Assembly (NCBI GenBank): GCA_032158295.1
Contig: CM063256.1
Span: 11,070,953-11,134,952, forward strand
Source of the DNA: Pycnopodia helianthoides
Taxonomy: Eukaryota > Echinodermata > Asteroidea > Forcipulatida > Asteriidae
Direction: 5' to 3'
DNA length: 64,000 nt
Shown here: positions 11,461 to 23,325 of the stretch, one piece after another
Numbering within the stretch: the first letter of the stretch is position 1
Layout: the number at the start of each line of letters is the position of its first letter
The notes under the pieces: model-generated
Seen by the model: the letters and a program-made list of their open reading frames with translations, nothing else
What the model was told of the DNA's origin: nothing
Databases searched by the model: none
Program-made: the position numbers and the translations under genes

Positions 11461-11645
11461 GAAGTGTTCTGGGTTCCTGTACCGTGCACCACCAATCCTA
11501 GTTTACGGGGACCTGTGGCTCAGTGTCCCATCCGAAGGACAAATCAAATAATTAGTAAAGTATTTTGCTCAAGGACACAAGTGCCACGACCGGGACTCAA
11601 ACCCACACTCTGCTGACCTCACAGCTTGAGTCCGGTGCTGTTAAC
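11461..11645 (-). mobile_element. tRNA-related SINE-like element
   Basis: Read on the minus strand it contains CAGCAGAGTGTGGGTTTGAG (a B-box-like GGTTTGAGTCCC), then TTGTGTCCTTGAGCAAAATA, TTTGTCCTTCGGATGGGACA and a GAACCCAGAACA end. The combination of a tRNA-like box, the CCTTGAGCAA segment and the CTTCGGATGGGAC segment resembles SINEs I recall from marine invertebrates. A related fragment is at 26236-26400. Confidence 0.6.
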
Positions 11646-12825
11646 CGCTCTTAACCACTTTCTTGAGGAATCTATTGATTGCAAGGAGGTTGTATCACAA
11701 AACTCAATTTCATCTTGGAGCCAATCTTTAAACTTTCCTTAAGTTTGTCACTGTTCAGATGTACTTTTTCAAAAACGACCCATTATAACCCCTCTTTTTT
11801 ATATAAAGATGATCTCAGTCAAAAACATCATTATATTAGAAGATTCGGATTTTATAATTTATTAAACAGGCAAATAACTTCTTTTTTAATCAGTGGGTTT
11901 TACACTGCAGACGATCTTGGAAGAGCCGACAATTTTGTTAGAATTACATCCAGCTTCAACAAGATTGGAAACCCCTCATATTGTTATGTATTAACCATTG
12001 GTAGATAATCCACATCTTAGATGTAATTAATTACAAATATTACTATTACTACTATTAAAAGGTTTCCTCGGAAAATTGACAAACATTTGAAAATAAATGG
12101 GAAGAAGAAATAACTGAAACACTCATTAACTTGTAGACAAAGAATTTGTAATTATCGAGGGTGGGGTGGAAGAAGTTTCAGTCCGAAAACCTCGCTGATT
12201 GTAAAGTTCATACCAGTCCCAATCCTCAAGAGAATTATTCCTGTTTTAAAATACTGATCAAGACGAAAACAATAGTTTTTCGAAGACATCAAGGTTCACC
12301 GTTGCTTATCCTGCGAGCGGAATGGGAACCCAAACGAAAGTGCAAAATAATAATAATGATACTAATAAAAATCCCTGACTAAACAAACCATTTTCATTTC
12401 AAACGTGACCACCAAATCTGATGGAGTTTCCACAGATTTGTTGTATTGCGTGTTTATTGAAAACTTGCTCTTCAAAAAAAAATCAACAACAACAAACAAA
12501 CAAACAAACAATGTGTATGTGGGATGAATAAATATAAACAATCCTTAATCTCAGAAAATATAATTGAGAGGGCTTGCACCCAAACAAGCACTGCTTTTGT
12601 AACCCCCCGCCCCTCCACATCTTTGCCGCTCTTTTCTTCTCGGTCACCTTTTGTCTTGTACAACACATTTTCATCACAATTTACCATTAACAATAATTTA
12701 ATTGTATTAACCCAAGTATATAAATATATGCTATTTAAGGTAAAGTGAAAATTAATTGAATTGAAATAAGACTTGAACTTTTGATGCTTTTCGTCAAAAA
12801 CTAAACACTTCTAAAAACTTTCGGG
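11646..12825. other. No gene recognised; AT-rich
   Basis: Very AT-rich with short frames on both strands and an A/CAAA run at 12474-12510. A GC patch (CCCCCCGCCCCTCC) lies near 12603. Nothing assignable. Confidence 0.6.
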
Positions 12826-12955
12826 TCCGAATGGACCCGGATCCATGTATCATGGGGGCCTGACCCCCAACCTCGTCCCCATGGTTTACTTTATTTCCAA
12901 CCATGTTTACTATAGTAAACCCTGGGAGGGAAACTCCTTACTTGGACCCTGATTG
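12826..12955. repeat. Palindrome-rich block
   Basis: Contains GGTCCGAATGGACC near 12826, a perfect 16-bp palindrome GTTTACTATAGTAAAC at 12905-12920, and CCCATGG-type inverted words. It resembles the edge of a foldback element but no second copy was identified. Confidence 0.4.
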
Positions 12956-13194
12956 GACAACGACTTTACAATATTAGCATACGTTCCATATTCATATAGT
13001 GTCTAGAAGAATTACACCGTATAGTTATTAAATCTTGCACCGGTCCACGAGACTATGACGAAGATGTGAATTTCGAAAAGAAGCCAGACTATTCTAATTT
13101 ACATATACGTATCAAAAAATGTTGGTTATGCAAATGATCTAATACCAGGGTGAGAGAGCGGTCAACCTCGTACTGCTCGACACACCCTGGGGAC

Positions 13195-13280
13195 GAGGTT
13201 GGCCTGACCCATTTCTTGGGTCAGTCTGACTCGGAATCTGTGTCTGAATAATGACCCAGAAATGGGTAAAACTCACGCAG
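13195..13280. repeat. Dispersed repeat L, copy 1
   Basis: Carries CTGACCCATTTCTTGGGTCA, CAGTCTGACTCGGAATCTGT and TGACCCAGAAATGGGT, shared with 44921-45060. Inverted TGACCCATTTCT / AGAAATGGGTCA words make it a foldback sequence. Confidence 0.65.
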
Positions 13281-13820
13281 AATCCAAGTAAAAATTTTCC
13301 TTTTTTTCCCAACCACTTTCCGGTCAGCATGACTCCATATAATGGGCCAGGCCCCCCTGGAGCCCAGAATCAGGATCACTTCTAACCCGGGAGTTTGTAG
13401 AGTGAAGGGTTACTGACGAAATAACTTGGAATGAATTCTGATTTATTTATTTAAAATCTTTCTGTAAATGTTTGGTCCGAATGTAGCACAACCCGAATTG
13501 CAGTCTAACCTCGCACCTTGTAGTAGTGTGCACACATTCGGTTCTCTTCTCTCTCTTGTTGTTGTTGACCGAAATGGCTTGTAATAGCAAGGTGTCGTAA
13601 CGTAATCAGTACAGAGCTCTGGGCACGATGTCACCTAGCCAACCTTTTATCACAAAACCCAATGATTTTATCATCGCCTTCTAATACTTGTAACTCATTG
13701 ACAATAAATAGAGACCTGCCGAGGATGAATTTTATGATTGTGGCTTGTTTCAAATCACCCGGACAATATAACTTAGTAATTAGCAGAGACCAGTATCGAC
13801 ACTTTATGGGTCCGCAACAT
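13281..13820. other. No gene recognised
   Basis: Short minus-strand frames at 13443-13634 and 13631-13837 have no recognisable signature. No tandem or inverted structure was seen. Confidence 0.55.
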
Positions 13821-14013
13821 AATACATGACATGACAAACCTTTGGAAGTTTAAGCTCAATTGGTCATCGGAGACATAAGACAAAAAAAAAACGAAAAATG
13901 TTTTCACTGTTTTCAAACATCGGGTTTTACTCATTTCTCAAAAACTATATCATTTCAGGCAAAACTGAAAACCATGACAATCTTTATACCACGCACGTTT
14001 TTGGTGGGGTAGA
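13821..14013 (+). mobile_element. MITE family D, partial copy
   Basis: Shares ATGACAAACCTTTGGAAGTT, GCTCAATTGGTCATCGGAGA and TTCTCAAAAACTATATCATT with the D copies at 31096 and 39665. The TTAAAGG end is missing on both sides. Confidence 0.65.
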
Positions 14014-15439
14014 TATGAGACAAATTTTAGGGAATCGAGGCTTCGATGAAACAAGCATGGACCTTTAAAAAGAACATATAATACAGAATGACATGCAATT
14101 TCCTAAATTTTCGAAATCGTTGCCATTGCTAGTGGTCCTGCGTATAATTGTTTCCAAGAAAAATATCTGCGATGGCCCTATAGCCAAATTATCTTTCTCA
14201 TAACATACTCTGACCGCTGTGCCAAATTCCAATCCATCGCACATTCTTGAGCAAAAAGGGTTATTCAATGAGCAGTTAAATTTATTTTAAAATACTCCGG
14301 ATTAAATATATTTAATATTTACCAGTTGGGGAATTTAATTAATCTTATTTACTTGTAATTAACAATAAACAACGCTAGTAATCAAGCAAAATAAAACAAC
14401 TTTAAAACTGATAGTTCATATTAACCGAATGGTAAAATAAGACCCCCAAAACAAACAAAAGTATCACATAGTGCCTAAACATACATTATGTACAATTGCA
14501 ACGAGCCATCGACGTAATTTTCCGTGTCATGTTTTACGTGTCACCGTCACTGTGACGTGAATGTTGCCATCGCATAAAGTGAACATGACGTTTGTGATCT
14601 TTGGAGTGCGTATCTGTTGGATTTCTTTTGTGTACATTTCATTTACGTTTCTAGTGCACATTGCTCGTATTTCAAACAATACGTACTCCATTATAAGCTG
14701 TACAAATTGTGCAGTACATTTACGGTGAATGTGCCTTGTGGCGTTGTGCCAATAGCCAAACGTGCACAGTGAAATTTACGGGTGACGTTTACACAAAAAA
14801 CATATGCAAACGGTATTCGAAGTGTATCATTGTGCGCTTCCACCGTTAATTTCCTTTTATTTTGGTGTTGTAATTCACGGTCGATTCCCTTATACGATGC
14901 AGTTTCAATCAATCATTACCGTACATTTTACGGTAAATGGTAGTCACCTGCGCTGCCCGGTATCGGTAAAATTTATTTTTTTAAATGTCACAGTGCATGC
15001 AGCAGTAGGCATGGGCTCTTGCTCCCTCTGGTGTCATACATTGCCGAATCTCCTCTACACAACCATAGTTTCCGAACTCACAACTCTCTAAATGAATCAT
15101 GTCATGAAGAGCACTCCACTTTTACTCAAATTTGAGTTGCAAACATTGTACTAATTGTGCATGTTGTCCCATGGCTTTGACAACAGTTTCTACCTTTTCA
15201 AAATACAATCTGCTTCATCAAAATAGTCAATATACGTCCTCTTCAGAAACTATTCGCCCAATTGCAGAGCATTCGAGAGACAACTTTGTGATCATAATTC
15301 CAGTCAAAAAGAAGGTTGATATCGTGTCATAAAGTGTTCTTGTCCTCTCCACAAAAGTCTACCATATAACGCATCAATCAATCGCGCTGGAAAGCTTTCG
15401 GACCAATATTGCGATCACTCCCTCAACTATTAAACTGTT
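14014..15439. other. Downstream flank of the bHLH gene; repeated TTTACGG words
   Basis: No gene seen. Between 14510 and 14960 short inverted words recur: ATTTACGGTGAATG, AATTTACGGGTGACG, ATTTTACGGTAAATGG and ACGTGTCACCGTCACTGTGA. This suggests a decayed foldback repeat. The stretch nearest 15440 may include 3' untranslated sequence of the bHLH gene on the minus strand. Confidence 0.45.
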
Positions 15440-15445
15440 TTTATT
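15440..15445 (-). terminator. Possible polyadenylation signal of the bHLH gene
   Basis: AATAAA on the minus strand, 238 nt past the exon 2 stop codon. It is the first canonical hexamer I see downstream. Other AT-rich hexamers follow, so the true 3' end is uncertain. Confidence 0.35.
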
Positions 15446-15682
15446 TTACCACCGTGTAAAAATTGAGTCTTCGGCTGTAGAAGAAAAGTCACGATTAACA
15501 TTGTGCAAGAACTTCATCCGTTCATCGGAGACCACACATTTTGTGTGTTTAGTTCAGCCGACTGCATTACTAACCGTGACGGCCGTGGACCTGTGTCATG
15601 TACACGGTCGTCACGTCTTGTTCACAAGGGTTTTTTTGGGGGGTGATAATGCGACAGTGGCATGGACACAGTCGCCGTCGTG

Positions 15683-15799
15683 TTACGGTGACTCCGACAT
15701 GACGTCACTCGCCGTGTCCGATCGACCTTCTTTTTCACATTCTTCCGATGTTGTGTCGTCGGCCATGACCGGTCTGGAGCTGATCGCAAATGGCCACGT
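15683..15799 (-). CDS. tcf21: TCF21/musculin-class bHLH factor, exon 2 (C-terminus)
   Basis: The minus-strand acceptor is a pyrimidine-rich TTCTCCTTTTTCGTTTTTTAG. The first codons read T-W-P-F-A-I-S-S-R-P, the tail that follows the HPxNL element in TCF21 and MSC proteins. The intron is phase 0, exactly between HPLNL and TWPF, and to my knowledge the same position as in vertebrate TCF21. The exon gives 38 residues and a TAA stop at 15683-15685. After TWPF the tail is acidic and serine-rich (MADDTTSEEC) and does not end in the vertebrate CGT-type motif, so the far C-terminus is diverged. Overlapping frames on both strands (15501-15803 +, 15622-15855 -) are shadows. Confidence 0.9.
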   Translation of the reverse strand, partial: TWPFAISSRPVMADDTTSEECEKEGRSDTASDVMSESP

Positions 15800-16341
15800 C
15801 TAAAAAACGAAAAAGGAGAAACACAAAAATGAGAGCAAGCGGTTTGCAGTTTCAACTTGAGGTCAGTTTTGGAGCACCCCCCCCCCTTCCTCCCCCGTTA
15901 TGTCCAAGGCGTGCCTGAGGTACCACATTAGCTCGATTAAGGAACTCTCGTCTGGCACACTTTCTTCAAATCGGGTTTTTAACACAATCATGAAAAGTTT
16001 GTTTTGAATACTTTAGGGGAAAATGACATAAAAATCACGCGTTGGTTATTTGGCTGTCCCTGTTTTTGTCCCCCATGTTTGAAAAACATTGGCGATGAAC
16101 TTAAACCAAGACGCGGCGTCGTTTGTAGTCCTGGTGGTCCGGTGGAGTTTTTTATGTGTGTTTCGGCGGCACGTGGACATTTATTGTTTTAGTTCAGCGC
16201 ATGTAATGAGATTTGTTTAAACTTGAGTTTGAGCCGTTCGACACGTTCGCTTTCTGAACTCGGGTGCTCACTGTGTGTTTATGTTTCAAGTGCATGATCT
16301 AATTGTCGCTTCTGACTGAATGATGCCTTGTGTTTGACCTA

Positions 16342-16738
16342 TTTAAAGGAACATTACAGAATTGGTAAGAAAAAAACTTGTAAAATATACTTTTGATCAC
16401 AGATTTACATAAAGCTTACACGGTCTAATGATGATGGTATTAAAAAACATCCCTTGAAATATTTCTGTCTGAAATGCCATATTTGATGAGAAATGAATAA
16501 ACTAATTTTCCGATTGGAGTTTATCGCTCAGTGAGCGTTTTATTCATGTGTTGAATCTATATGATTTCATGCAAATGTGTAATCGGTTTTTCACTATTTT
16601 CTCGTGACCCAGATGGCCGATCGATCTCAAACTTCTACAGGTTTGTCAGTTTATGTATACGGTGGATTACATAAAGTGCTTACACTGCCAGCAACTGTTT
16701 TTTGTTAGCAAAAACCAATTCTGTAATGTTCCTTTAAA
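16342..16738 (+). mobile_element. MITE family A, copy 2 (in the bHLH intron)
   Basis: TTTAAAGGAACATTACAGAA at the left and its complement ending CCTTTAAA at the right. 397 bp, nearly colinear with the copy at 6811. Confidence 0.93.
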
Positions 16739-17103
16739 GAAAACGTGCAAGATTAGTAGCTGTTGGGGGAAGTGATGTTTCAATCTGAACATTGAACAAG
16801 CTCTTATCAGTAACAATCCTTCAATGAGTTCAGAGAAATATTCTGAAGTAAAATCAAAGTCGATGAAAAGGCATCTGAATGCCCCTCAACTCACCGTTGC
16901 GTATACGATTGCCACAATCGAAATATAGCCCGATAAAACGTACACGAAATCCCATGAAGAAATCTAAACCCCCTTGCATTTTTCCACTAAATCGTGGTCA
17001 CAGAATTAGATAGAATATTCACAGGCTGGTTGTTCGATTAAAACGTAGAGGATGGGAATGAATTTATTCTTCCCCCAAAATAATGATATAACCGCTGCCT
17101 ATC

Positions 17104-17496
17104 TTAAAGGGAATGTACACGATCGGTAATCACTCTAAAAATGAATGGCAATAAAAACTTACTTGGTTAGAAGTACAGCAACTTTCGATAGTATAAAGCA
17201 TTTTGAGAAATATTTCAATTCAAAATAATGTGGCTATAGAAAAATATATCAGTTTGTATCCCCCCAAAATTTGAATCTGAGAATGTTTCCGTCAGAAACG
17301 TTTTTTAGATTGTGTATTCCTATTAGGGATTATTCTTTATGGACATATTCGCTGCGGATTTTAGCGATATTTCAAAAACGAGACCATTTTTTGAACTGTA
17401 GTTTTCACAGGTTGGTTTTATTGTATATATCTACATTTATATAGGATTAAAACAATCAAACGGTCCCCAAAACCAAAGGAATACTTTGCCTTTAAA
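17104..17496 (+). mobile_element. MITE family C, copy 1 (in the bHLH intron)
   Basis: Starts TTAAAGGGAATGTACACGAT, includes ATGGCAATAAAAACTTACTT, and ends AATACTTTGCCTTTAAA. Matches 33108-33461 and 46781-46985. Ends are diverged. Confidence 0.8.
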
Positions 17497-17570
17497 CCTG
17501 CCCTTAAACAATAGATAAGCCATGTGCGGATCTATGTTGTCAACAAAACCATAGAAACGTCAGAAAAAGG

Positions 17571-17792
17571 GATAACAACAACAGCAGCAACAACAACTTC
17601 AACAACAATATTAACAACAACATTAACAACAACAGCAACAACAACAGCAACAACAACAACAAACAAACAACAACAATATCCAACAAACTCACGCTGCCAC
17701 CACTACCACCACAAAAAACAATAACAGCAGCAGCAGAAGCAACCAAAACAACAACAGCAGCAATAACAACAGCAGCAGCAACAACAACAAAT
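17571..17792. repeat. CAA/CAG trinucleotide tract
   Basis: About 220 bp of imperfect AAC/AGC triplets. The leucine-rich or threonine-rich frames across it come from the repeat. Confidence 0.93.
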
Positions 17793-18766
17793 GCAAACAA
17801 GACAAGCATTACTGAGCAATCCGACCAAATTGACAAAAAAACGATCAATTATAATGTCCTTAATTTAAACCAAAATCAGATGCTATAGCATTCTTAACAA
17901 CTTTTATAACAGACGACAGTTTTGACACAAACACCAGCCTGTAAATTTCACTAACAAGCTTGTTACATTTCCTCAAGTTATAAAACCCAGTTTTATTGCC
18001 TCCATAATATCGAAAGTTGAAACGACACTCAATAAAAAGGGGTAGTTTCACACTCTTGCCGCTTCCAGCAAGCCCTGCAAAGTACAACCAACAGTCCGCG
18101 ACCCGATAGATGCAGAATTTGGGTTGTGGTTTGTAACGGTGCATCAGCATCACTGATGTATGGAGTAAATGAACCGGTCTCCTAATGGTCTAATAAAATG
18201 CAGCAGTACTGACGGACCACATGATTTAAAACTCCCATAAAATGTCAGCCTTGCAGCATATACGGTGCTGTCTTAATCTTCAGAAAACTTCAAATATGAA
18301 TTCTGAAAACTTAAGTGTTTGTTTTCTTTACACGCTTCCTACCCCGTACGTACCCCCACTCTCTACCCCAAAACTGCGACCGTGGAGTTCCTCATTATTT
18401 TGCTACATAAAAAGATAAGACCGGCGGAAAGTTTTTTTACAACTCGCCCACCAATCGTAACCCTAAAAAAAAAGAAATACGACGGCAGATGAAATCGCCT
18501 TGTGCGGTGAAAAAACTTGACAGGTACAAATGAGTTCTAAAGCGAGTTTGACTGAACGGGCAACTGTTTGAAAGTGATATGGCAGAATGGTGTTGTGTAC
18601 TTCGTCATCAGTCAAAAGAATTTAATTAAATCGTCAAGGGTCATACACTCAACCACAGACAGTCGGCAAAAAATCCATTTCCTTTCAAAGTGGACTGACA
18701 TTGTTTTTAACTAAGTGGGCTCGACCATAATGAAGCTTTACATTGAGAAATGTCAGTGAAAACAAT

Positions 18767-18944
18767 TTATTTATTTATTTATTTATTTATTTTTTATTTT
18801 ATTTATTTATTTATTTATTTATTTATTTTTTATTTTTTATTTTTTATTTTTTATTTTTATTTTATTTTATTTTACTTTATTTTATTTATTTATTTAATTT
18901 TAATTTTATTTTATTTATTTATTTTTTTTTTTTTTGGGGGGGGG
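18767..18944. repeat. (TTTA)n tract ending in T14G9
   Basis: About 155 bp of ATTT units passing into poly-T and then nine G at 18936-18944. Phe/Tyr/Ile-rich frames across it are artefacts. Confidence 0.93.
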
Positions 18945-20870
18945 TTGAACAAAGAAATATTTACTAGAGCAGGACTTGAACGTGTGACCGCCGGTTCAAC
19001 CGAAAAGTATTTAAAGTTTTCCTTGTGGTTTGTAACATGAAACTATTTTTTATTCTATATATTTGGCAATACAAGAAACTCAATAGTTTTGATAATCTTG
19101 TCATTTCTACTTCTTACTTGGGTTGAGGGGGACGGTTTAAATGTTGTTGTATTTTGATCTGAATTGGCAATAAATGGAGATGATAAGGGATTAACCGTCA
19201 TTATTATATTCTAGCCTTCAACATAAATCTGAATCAGGGCTCGTACTATACTCACTAAGAACACAGACCATAATCCAGTCGTTTTAGCATTGAACCCAAT
19301 AACAGAATGAGTCCTGCAGTCGAGTGTTTTTTTTCCCAAACAAACATGTACTTGTAAAGATTAAAAAAAACATATCTACTTGAATTTTGTTCAGATGCAC
19401 ACCTCATCGCAAACGTTCAGCAAGTGTTAAAAAAAAGAACGAAATAATTTAGGTCTTGATCAAGTGAAAAGTGCCGAGACCCGTGGATAGTTCAAAAGTT
19501 CTTGAAATTTGAGGCCCGGTTTTCCTGCAATATTGTTGCTACTTTATGTCCACCTATCTTGGGTCCACTCTCCACACACAGACGGGTTGTGATTGTCACG
19601 AGTTTACGAGGCAGCAATTGTACGAGGCACCGAATCATTCGAGTAATGTTTCATCATGCACCATGGACGGGACACATTGAAATCGTTTTTAAAATTCTGT
19701 TTTCCTGCGTTTAGCCTTTTGTGGTCGTTGTATTTTCAAAAAAGATCAATAGTTGTTCTGGTGAAATTTCCTTGCAATATTTATCACATTTTAATGTCAA
19801 ATTAAGAATTGTAATGATTTTGGAGATTCAATCTTCGTGAGATTGTAATATACGGATTGCTTATCGGCGCACATTTTAAAACTAATTCTGGGAGAGCATT
19901 ATATCAAACAGCATGAGTTATTCTGGCGATATTTTCTTGCAAAATTTGTCACATTTCAGCCTCAAACGCACAAATTGTAATCATTTTGGCAATCAAAGTC
20001 ACGGTGAATGTTACAAAATGGTTCTTCTTGCTCACCATTCAACATCAATACGTATTGCTGCCTAACAAGCCGCTTCGCACACCCAAAACAGACATTTCTT
20101 TCTGAAAATATGAACTGGTTTACATTAGGTTCCGGATGCAGGTACCAAAACCAGACCAAGTAAAATCATGTGTCTGTCTTTGGTAAATACAAAATCAAAG
20201 GTGTGTTTTCATTTGTGGAACCAGCACAGCATTCAATTAAGTTTTGAAAAACGCAAAAATATACTGATAAGCAAGTCAGAATATATGTATTTTGAGCTAT
20301 TGTCATTGCGTACGTATGCGTTTACATCACATACAGTTAAATGACAACTACTTGGTTCTTCATAATGAATTCTAACCCGGTGACAGTTTTACTTAAACAC
20401 CACTTTCATTTGGCGAGAAAATTGTGAATAAAAAATGTACAAATTAGTCACTCAACTTTACTACATTAATCGGGAAACATGGAGTTTCAGAATCAAAATC
20501 AACGACTGGCAGTCCTTAATGGGACGCGACTGGCGGTCCATATGGGACGATTCGATTGCAAACCAATTACCAATGACGAGTAAAGTTCTGTATTTTTGTT
20601 TATAAACATGCTTGTTTACAAATGTTACGAAAGAGCCTGACGCCTAAACGGACTGATGGTTCAAATAAACATAACAAGAGCAGGTCAACAGTGGGTTTAT
20701 TGATAGATAGGGTAACATTAAAACAACACATAACACTGGCACACTCAAAGAAGGTCAGTTGCTCTGTTTAATGTTTCGAAATAAAAATGCGGCAAGAAGT
20801 GGAGGGTCACAGGCCCCCTTTTTTTAGTCGAGACTTTTAAACACAATTTGTATGTTTTTATTCGTCTTAC

Positions 20871-21287
20871 CAGATTCAGCGGATGTACCATTGTACCATC
20901 TAGTGTGTCATCTTCAAGAATTTTCCTCAGATGTGAAATGTAACTCGATGCTAGTCTCAACGTGTCCAGCTTTGAGAGTTTAGTGTCCGGTGGTACCCAC
21001 GGCAGACTCGTCTTCAGCCGGGTGAAAGCCTTGCTGAGCACCCGCATCCGGCACCGCTCCCTGGCGTTGGCGGCATTCCGCTGCAAGGGTTTGATGGGGG
21101 CCCGCGAGCCGCTGCCCCGTCGGCCTGGCCCACCGGTGGTGGTGGTGGTGGCGGCGACCGATGCAGCACCACCGGTGCCGCTGCCGCGACGCTTACCCCT
21201 CTGTGGTGGAGTTCGGGTTGCTTCGGGGTTTCTGAGCACAATCTTCGTGGGGGGATTTAAACACACGTCCAGATCCAACCGGTCCAT
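20871..21287 (-). CDS. tcf21: TCF21/musculin-class bHLH transcription factor, exon 1
   Basis: Encodes 139 residues. The bHLH domain spans about residues 70-123: basic region [19 protein letters not shown], loop [16 protein letters not shown] and helix 2 [14 protein letters not shown]. It is followed by an acidic EDD and HPLNL, the diagnostic order of the TCF21 (capsulin/Pod1) and MSC group. These nuclear factors dimerise with E-proteins on CANNTG sites and act in mesoderm and muscle. I chose the ATG at 21287 because its context (CACCACCATGG) is near ideal and gives 177 residues in total, close to human TCF21. The frame stays open upstream but has no good ATG; one at 21359 has a weak context. 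Residues 31-66 are a Gly/Ala/Thr/Arg-rich linker. A Cys sits in the basic region where vertebrate proteins have Ala. The exon ends in an HPLNL|GTAAGA donor. TCF21 versus MSC cannot be decided by eye. Confidence 0.95.
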
Positions 21288-22944
21288 GGTGGTGTTGTTG
21301 TTAAAGTCCTTGTACTCCTTATCGTGGGCCCTGATCGGTCGTTCCGGTAGGCGAAGCATTAGGTCGGCTGGGTAAAATCTCGGGAGTGTCCTCGGTGGAA
21401 TTTTGGTGATGAATGGAGGTACAACGAGCAAGACACCCCCGTCCAACCCTATGAGACTCCCGGGCGATGGATTGCTAGCTGTCACGCCGACCCTGGTTAG
21501 TGTCCGGACTCTCTGATCAAAGCATTGCAGTGTTGTTGTTTTCTTCTCGAATTTCCTCAGTGTTGTTTTTCCCTGAGAAGTAAATCTGCGAAGTTTAAAT
21601 TTTCTGACCGCTAACTGTCTCTTATCAGAGGATAATGAACGATCTATAACTATGTGCACAGTTCATTCTTTCTTTCGCTGCATTCCTTCCCCTCGATCAG
21701 TAAAGACTGCTCAAACTATCAGATCGAATTTAAAACAGCCATGCGTCAATGTCGATGTATTCTTTGTGATCAGCTTCCAAAGGCTTTTTCGTTCATATTT
21801 CTGGAAAAATGGAATACGTGTTTCTGAAAACAGAATGATAGGACCATGGAGGTATAAACTGAATACCAATTGGGTAAATGAGAGCAGAAATTACATTGAC
21901 TCAGTCCTTTTACTTTAGTGTAATAACTATTTAAATTGTCTAAAGTTCTTCATAATGATGTAACGGTGACCTGGGGACTGGAGTACCACAGCCTACAAGC
22001 AAGACGAAGAGTGGCCGGTCCCGGGAGCCGGCCGGGTGATCTGCCGCGGTCGGCACTGGCCACTTTTTTTCCACCTCGCCAAAGAGTCGGTATGTTCGTC
22101 AAAAATCGTCACCCAAATTGAAGTCCAGCGAAGAATAACTTCCCCACGGTTTTGTTGTCTTCAATGATGGACCAACCGATCATCAAAAGGTTGTCCGAGC
22201 TACGAGACACTTACGGGAAGACGGCCACAATGATGCGTAGCGTCTTGCTAAGACGTGACGTTAGACCCTTTATGTGCCGGCAAGATTACAGCATACACTT
22301 TATTAGTGTAGAACTCTGTCTTCACTCGCAACGCGTCGTCCCAAGGTTTACGATTTTTAAGTTTTCAACAAAAAAATGTTCGTACGGCTAATGTTGTACG
22401 GCTTGATATGACCTAATATAGAGCATGGAGGAAGAAAGTAAGTCATTCAAACGAAAAGTCCATATTGCATACCGTCAGCTAGTCAGTAGTGACGGTCACT
22501 GGATGTTTTTAACCACTGGCCTCGGTCTAAGCTTCGTAGTAAAGCTTGGAAGTAGAGTCGAGGGTCACACACGGGTAGCTTACGGGTCCTTGGTCTGAGC
22601 GTCTGGGAGAACACGCGCCTATCACTGAAGGGAACTTCTGAGGTAAAGTGGCGTCGCTGAGTACGGGGGTCGAAATTCAGACTGAAATCCAGAATTCACA
22701 ATTTTTTCTCGCAGTAAGTATAGTTTTATTCCTCTTCTTGCATTAGAGACCACGGTAACTTTCCCACGTGGACACAAGTAATTGTTTTATTTTAACACTG
22801 CACGTGATAGACCTCAAGCGAGGTAGGTATTGCGCAAGCGCAGGTGAAGCGTTAACAATTTGCATTTAACGATACCGCAGACAAATAAACGAAATCAACT
22901 CACACTTCCGCTGTCGATCCTGGCTCCGTGATCTCTCTCACTCT
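21288..22944 (-). promoter_or_regulatory. Upstream region of the bHLH gene, promoter not located
   Basis: This lies 5' of exon 1 on the minus strand. No clear TATA box or initiator was identified. Positions 22007-22063 are GC-rich with inverted ends (AGTGGCCGGT ... GGCCACT). No gene was seen on the plus strand. Confidence 0.35.
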
Positions 22945-23325
22945 CTCTGCTTGTATTGCCAATGAATTTTGTTTATTTGATAAAAGCTTAAGTACAAGAT
23001 TGGAAACTTTCAACATTTTGAAATTTTGAATTGTTTTTTAAAAGTGACAAGCGAATTGGATGAACATGTTCACTGGTTGATTGTACCATAGCTGCATGGT
23101 TCTTCCTCTAGGACTGTTGACTTGGGGATCTCTCTGCTTGTATTGCCGATGAATTTTGTTTAATTCATAAAAGCTTAAGTACAAGATTGGAAACTTTCAA
23201 CATTTTGAAATTTTGAATTGTTTTTTAAAAGTGACAAGCGAGTTGGATGACAATTTACACTGGTTGATTGTACCATAGCTGCGTGGTCCTTCCTCTATAC
23301 TACAGGACTGTTGACTTGGGGAAGG
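22945..23325 (+). repeat. Tandem duplication, 188-bp unit, two copies
   Basis: CTCTGCTTGTATTGCC starts at 22945 and again at 23133. Copies share AAGTACAAGATTGGAAACTT, GTGACAAGCG and TTGATTGTACCATAGCTGC, differing by a few substitutions and a 9-bp insertion (CTATACTAC) near 23295. Confidence 0.92.

Larger units (their letters stand above)
15800..20870 (-). other. tcf21: Intron of the TCF21/MSC-class gene (5071 bp)
   Basis: Bounded by GTAAGA at the 5' side (20865-20870) and the TTTTTTAG acceptor. It holds a family A MITE (16342-16738), a family C MITE (17104-17496), a CAA/CAG tract (17571-17792), a TTTA tract (18767-18935) and a T7G6 junction just outside the window side of exon 2. The minus-strand frames at 17860-18153 and 19962-20159 have no recognised domain and I do not call them exons. 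Confidence 0.85.

Noticed and set aside
17540..17848. Leucine/valine-rich and threonine-rich frames
   Set aside because: Both are readings of the CAA/CAG tract.
18960..19010. tRNA-like GTTCAAGTCC on the minus strand
   Set aside because: No T-stem pairing and no other tRNA parts. At most a SINE scrap.
18743..19040. Phe/Tyr/Ile-rich frames of 74-96 codons
   Set aside because: Readings of the TTTA microsatellite.
20745..20870. Coding continuation past HPLNL ([10 protein letters not shown]...)
   Set aside because: It begins with a GTAAGA donor and does not resemble the TWPF tail, which is found intact at 15799.
21288..21659. N-terminal extension of 124 residues on the bHLH exon
   Set aside because: The frame is open but starts at GTG, contains no ATG in a good context, and has no similarity to TCF21/MSC N-termini. 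The CACCACCATGG start at 21287 gives the usual family length.
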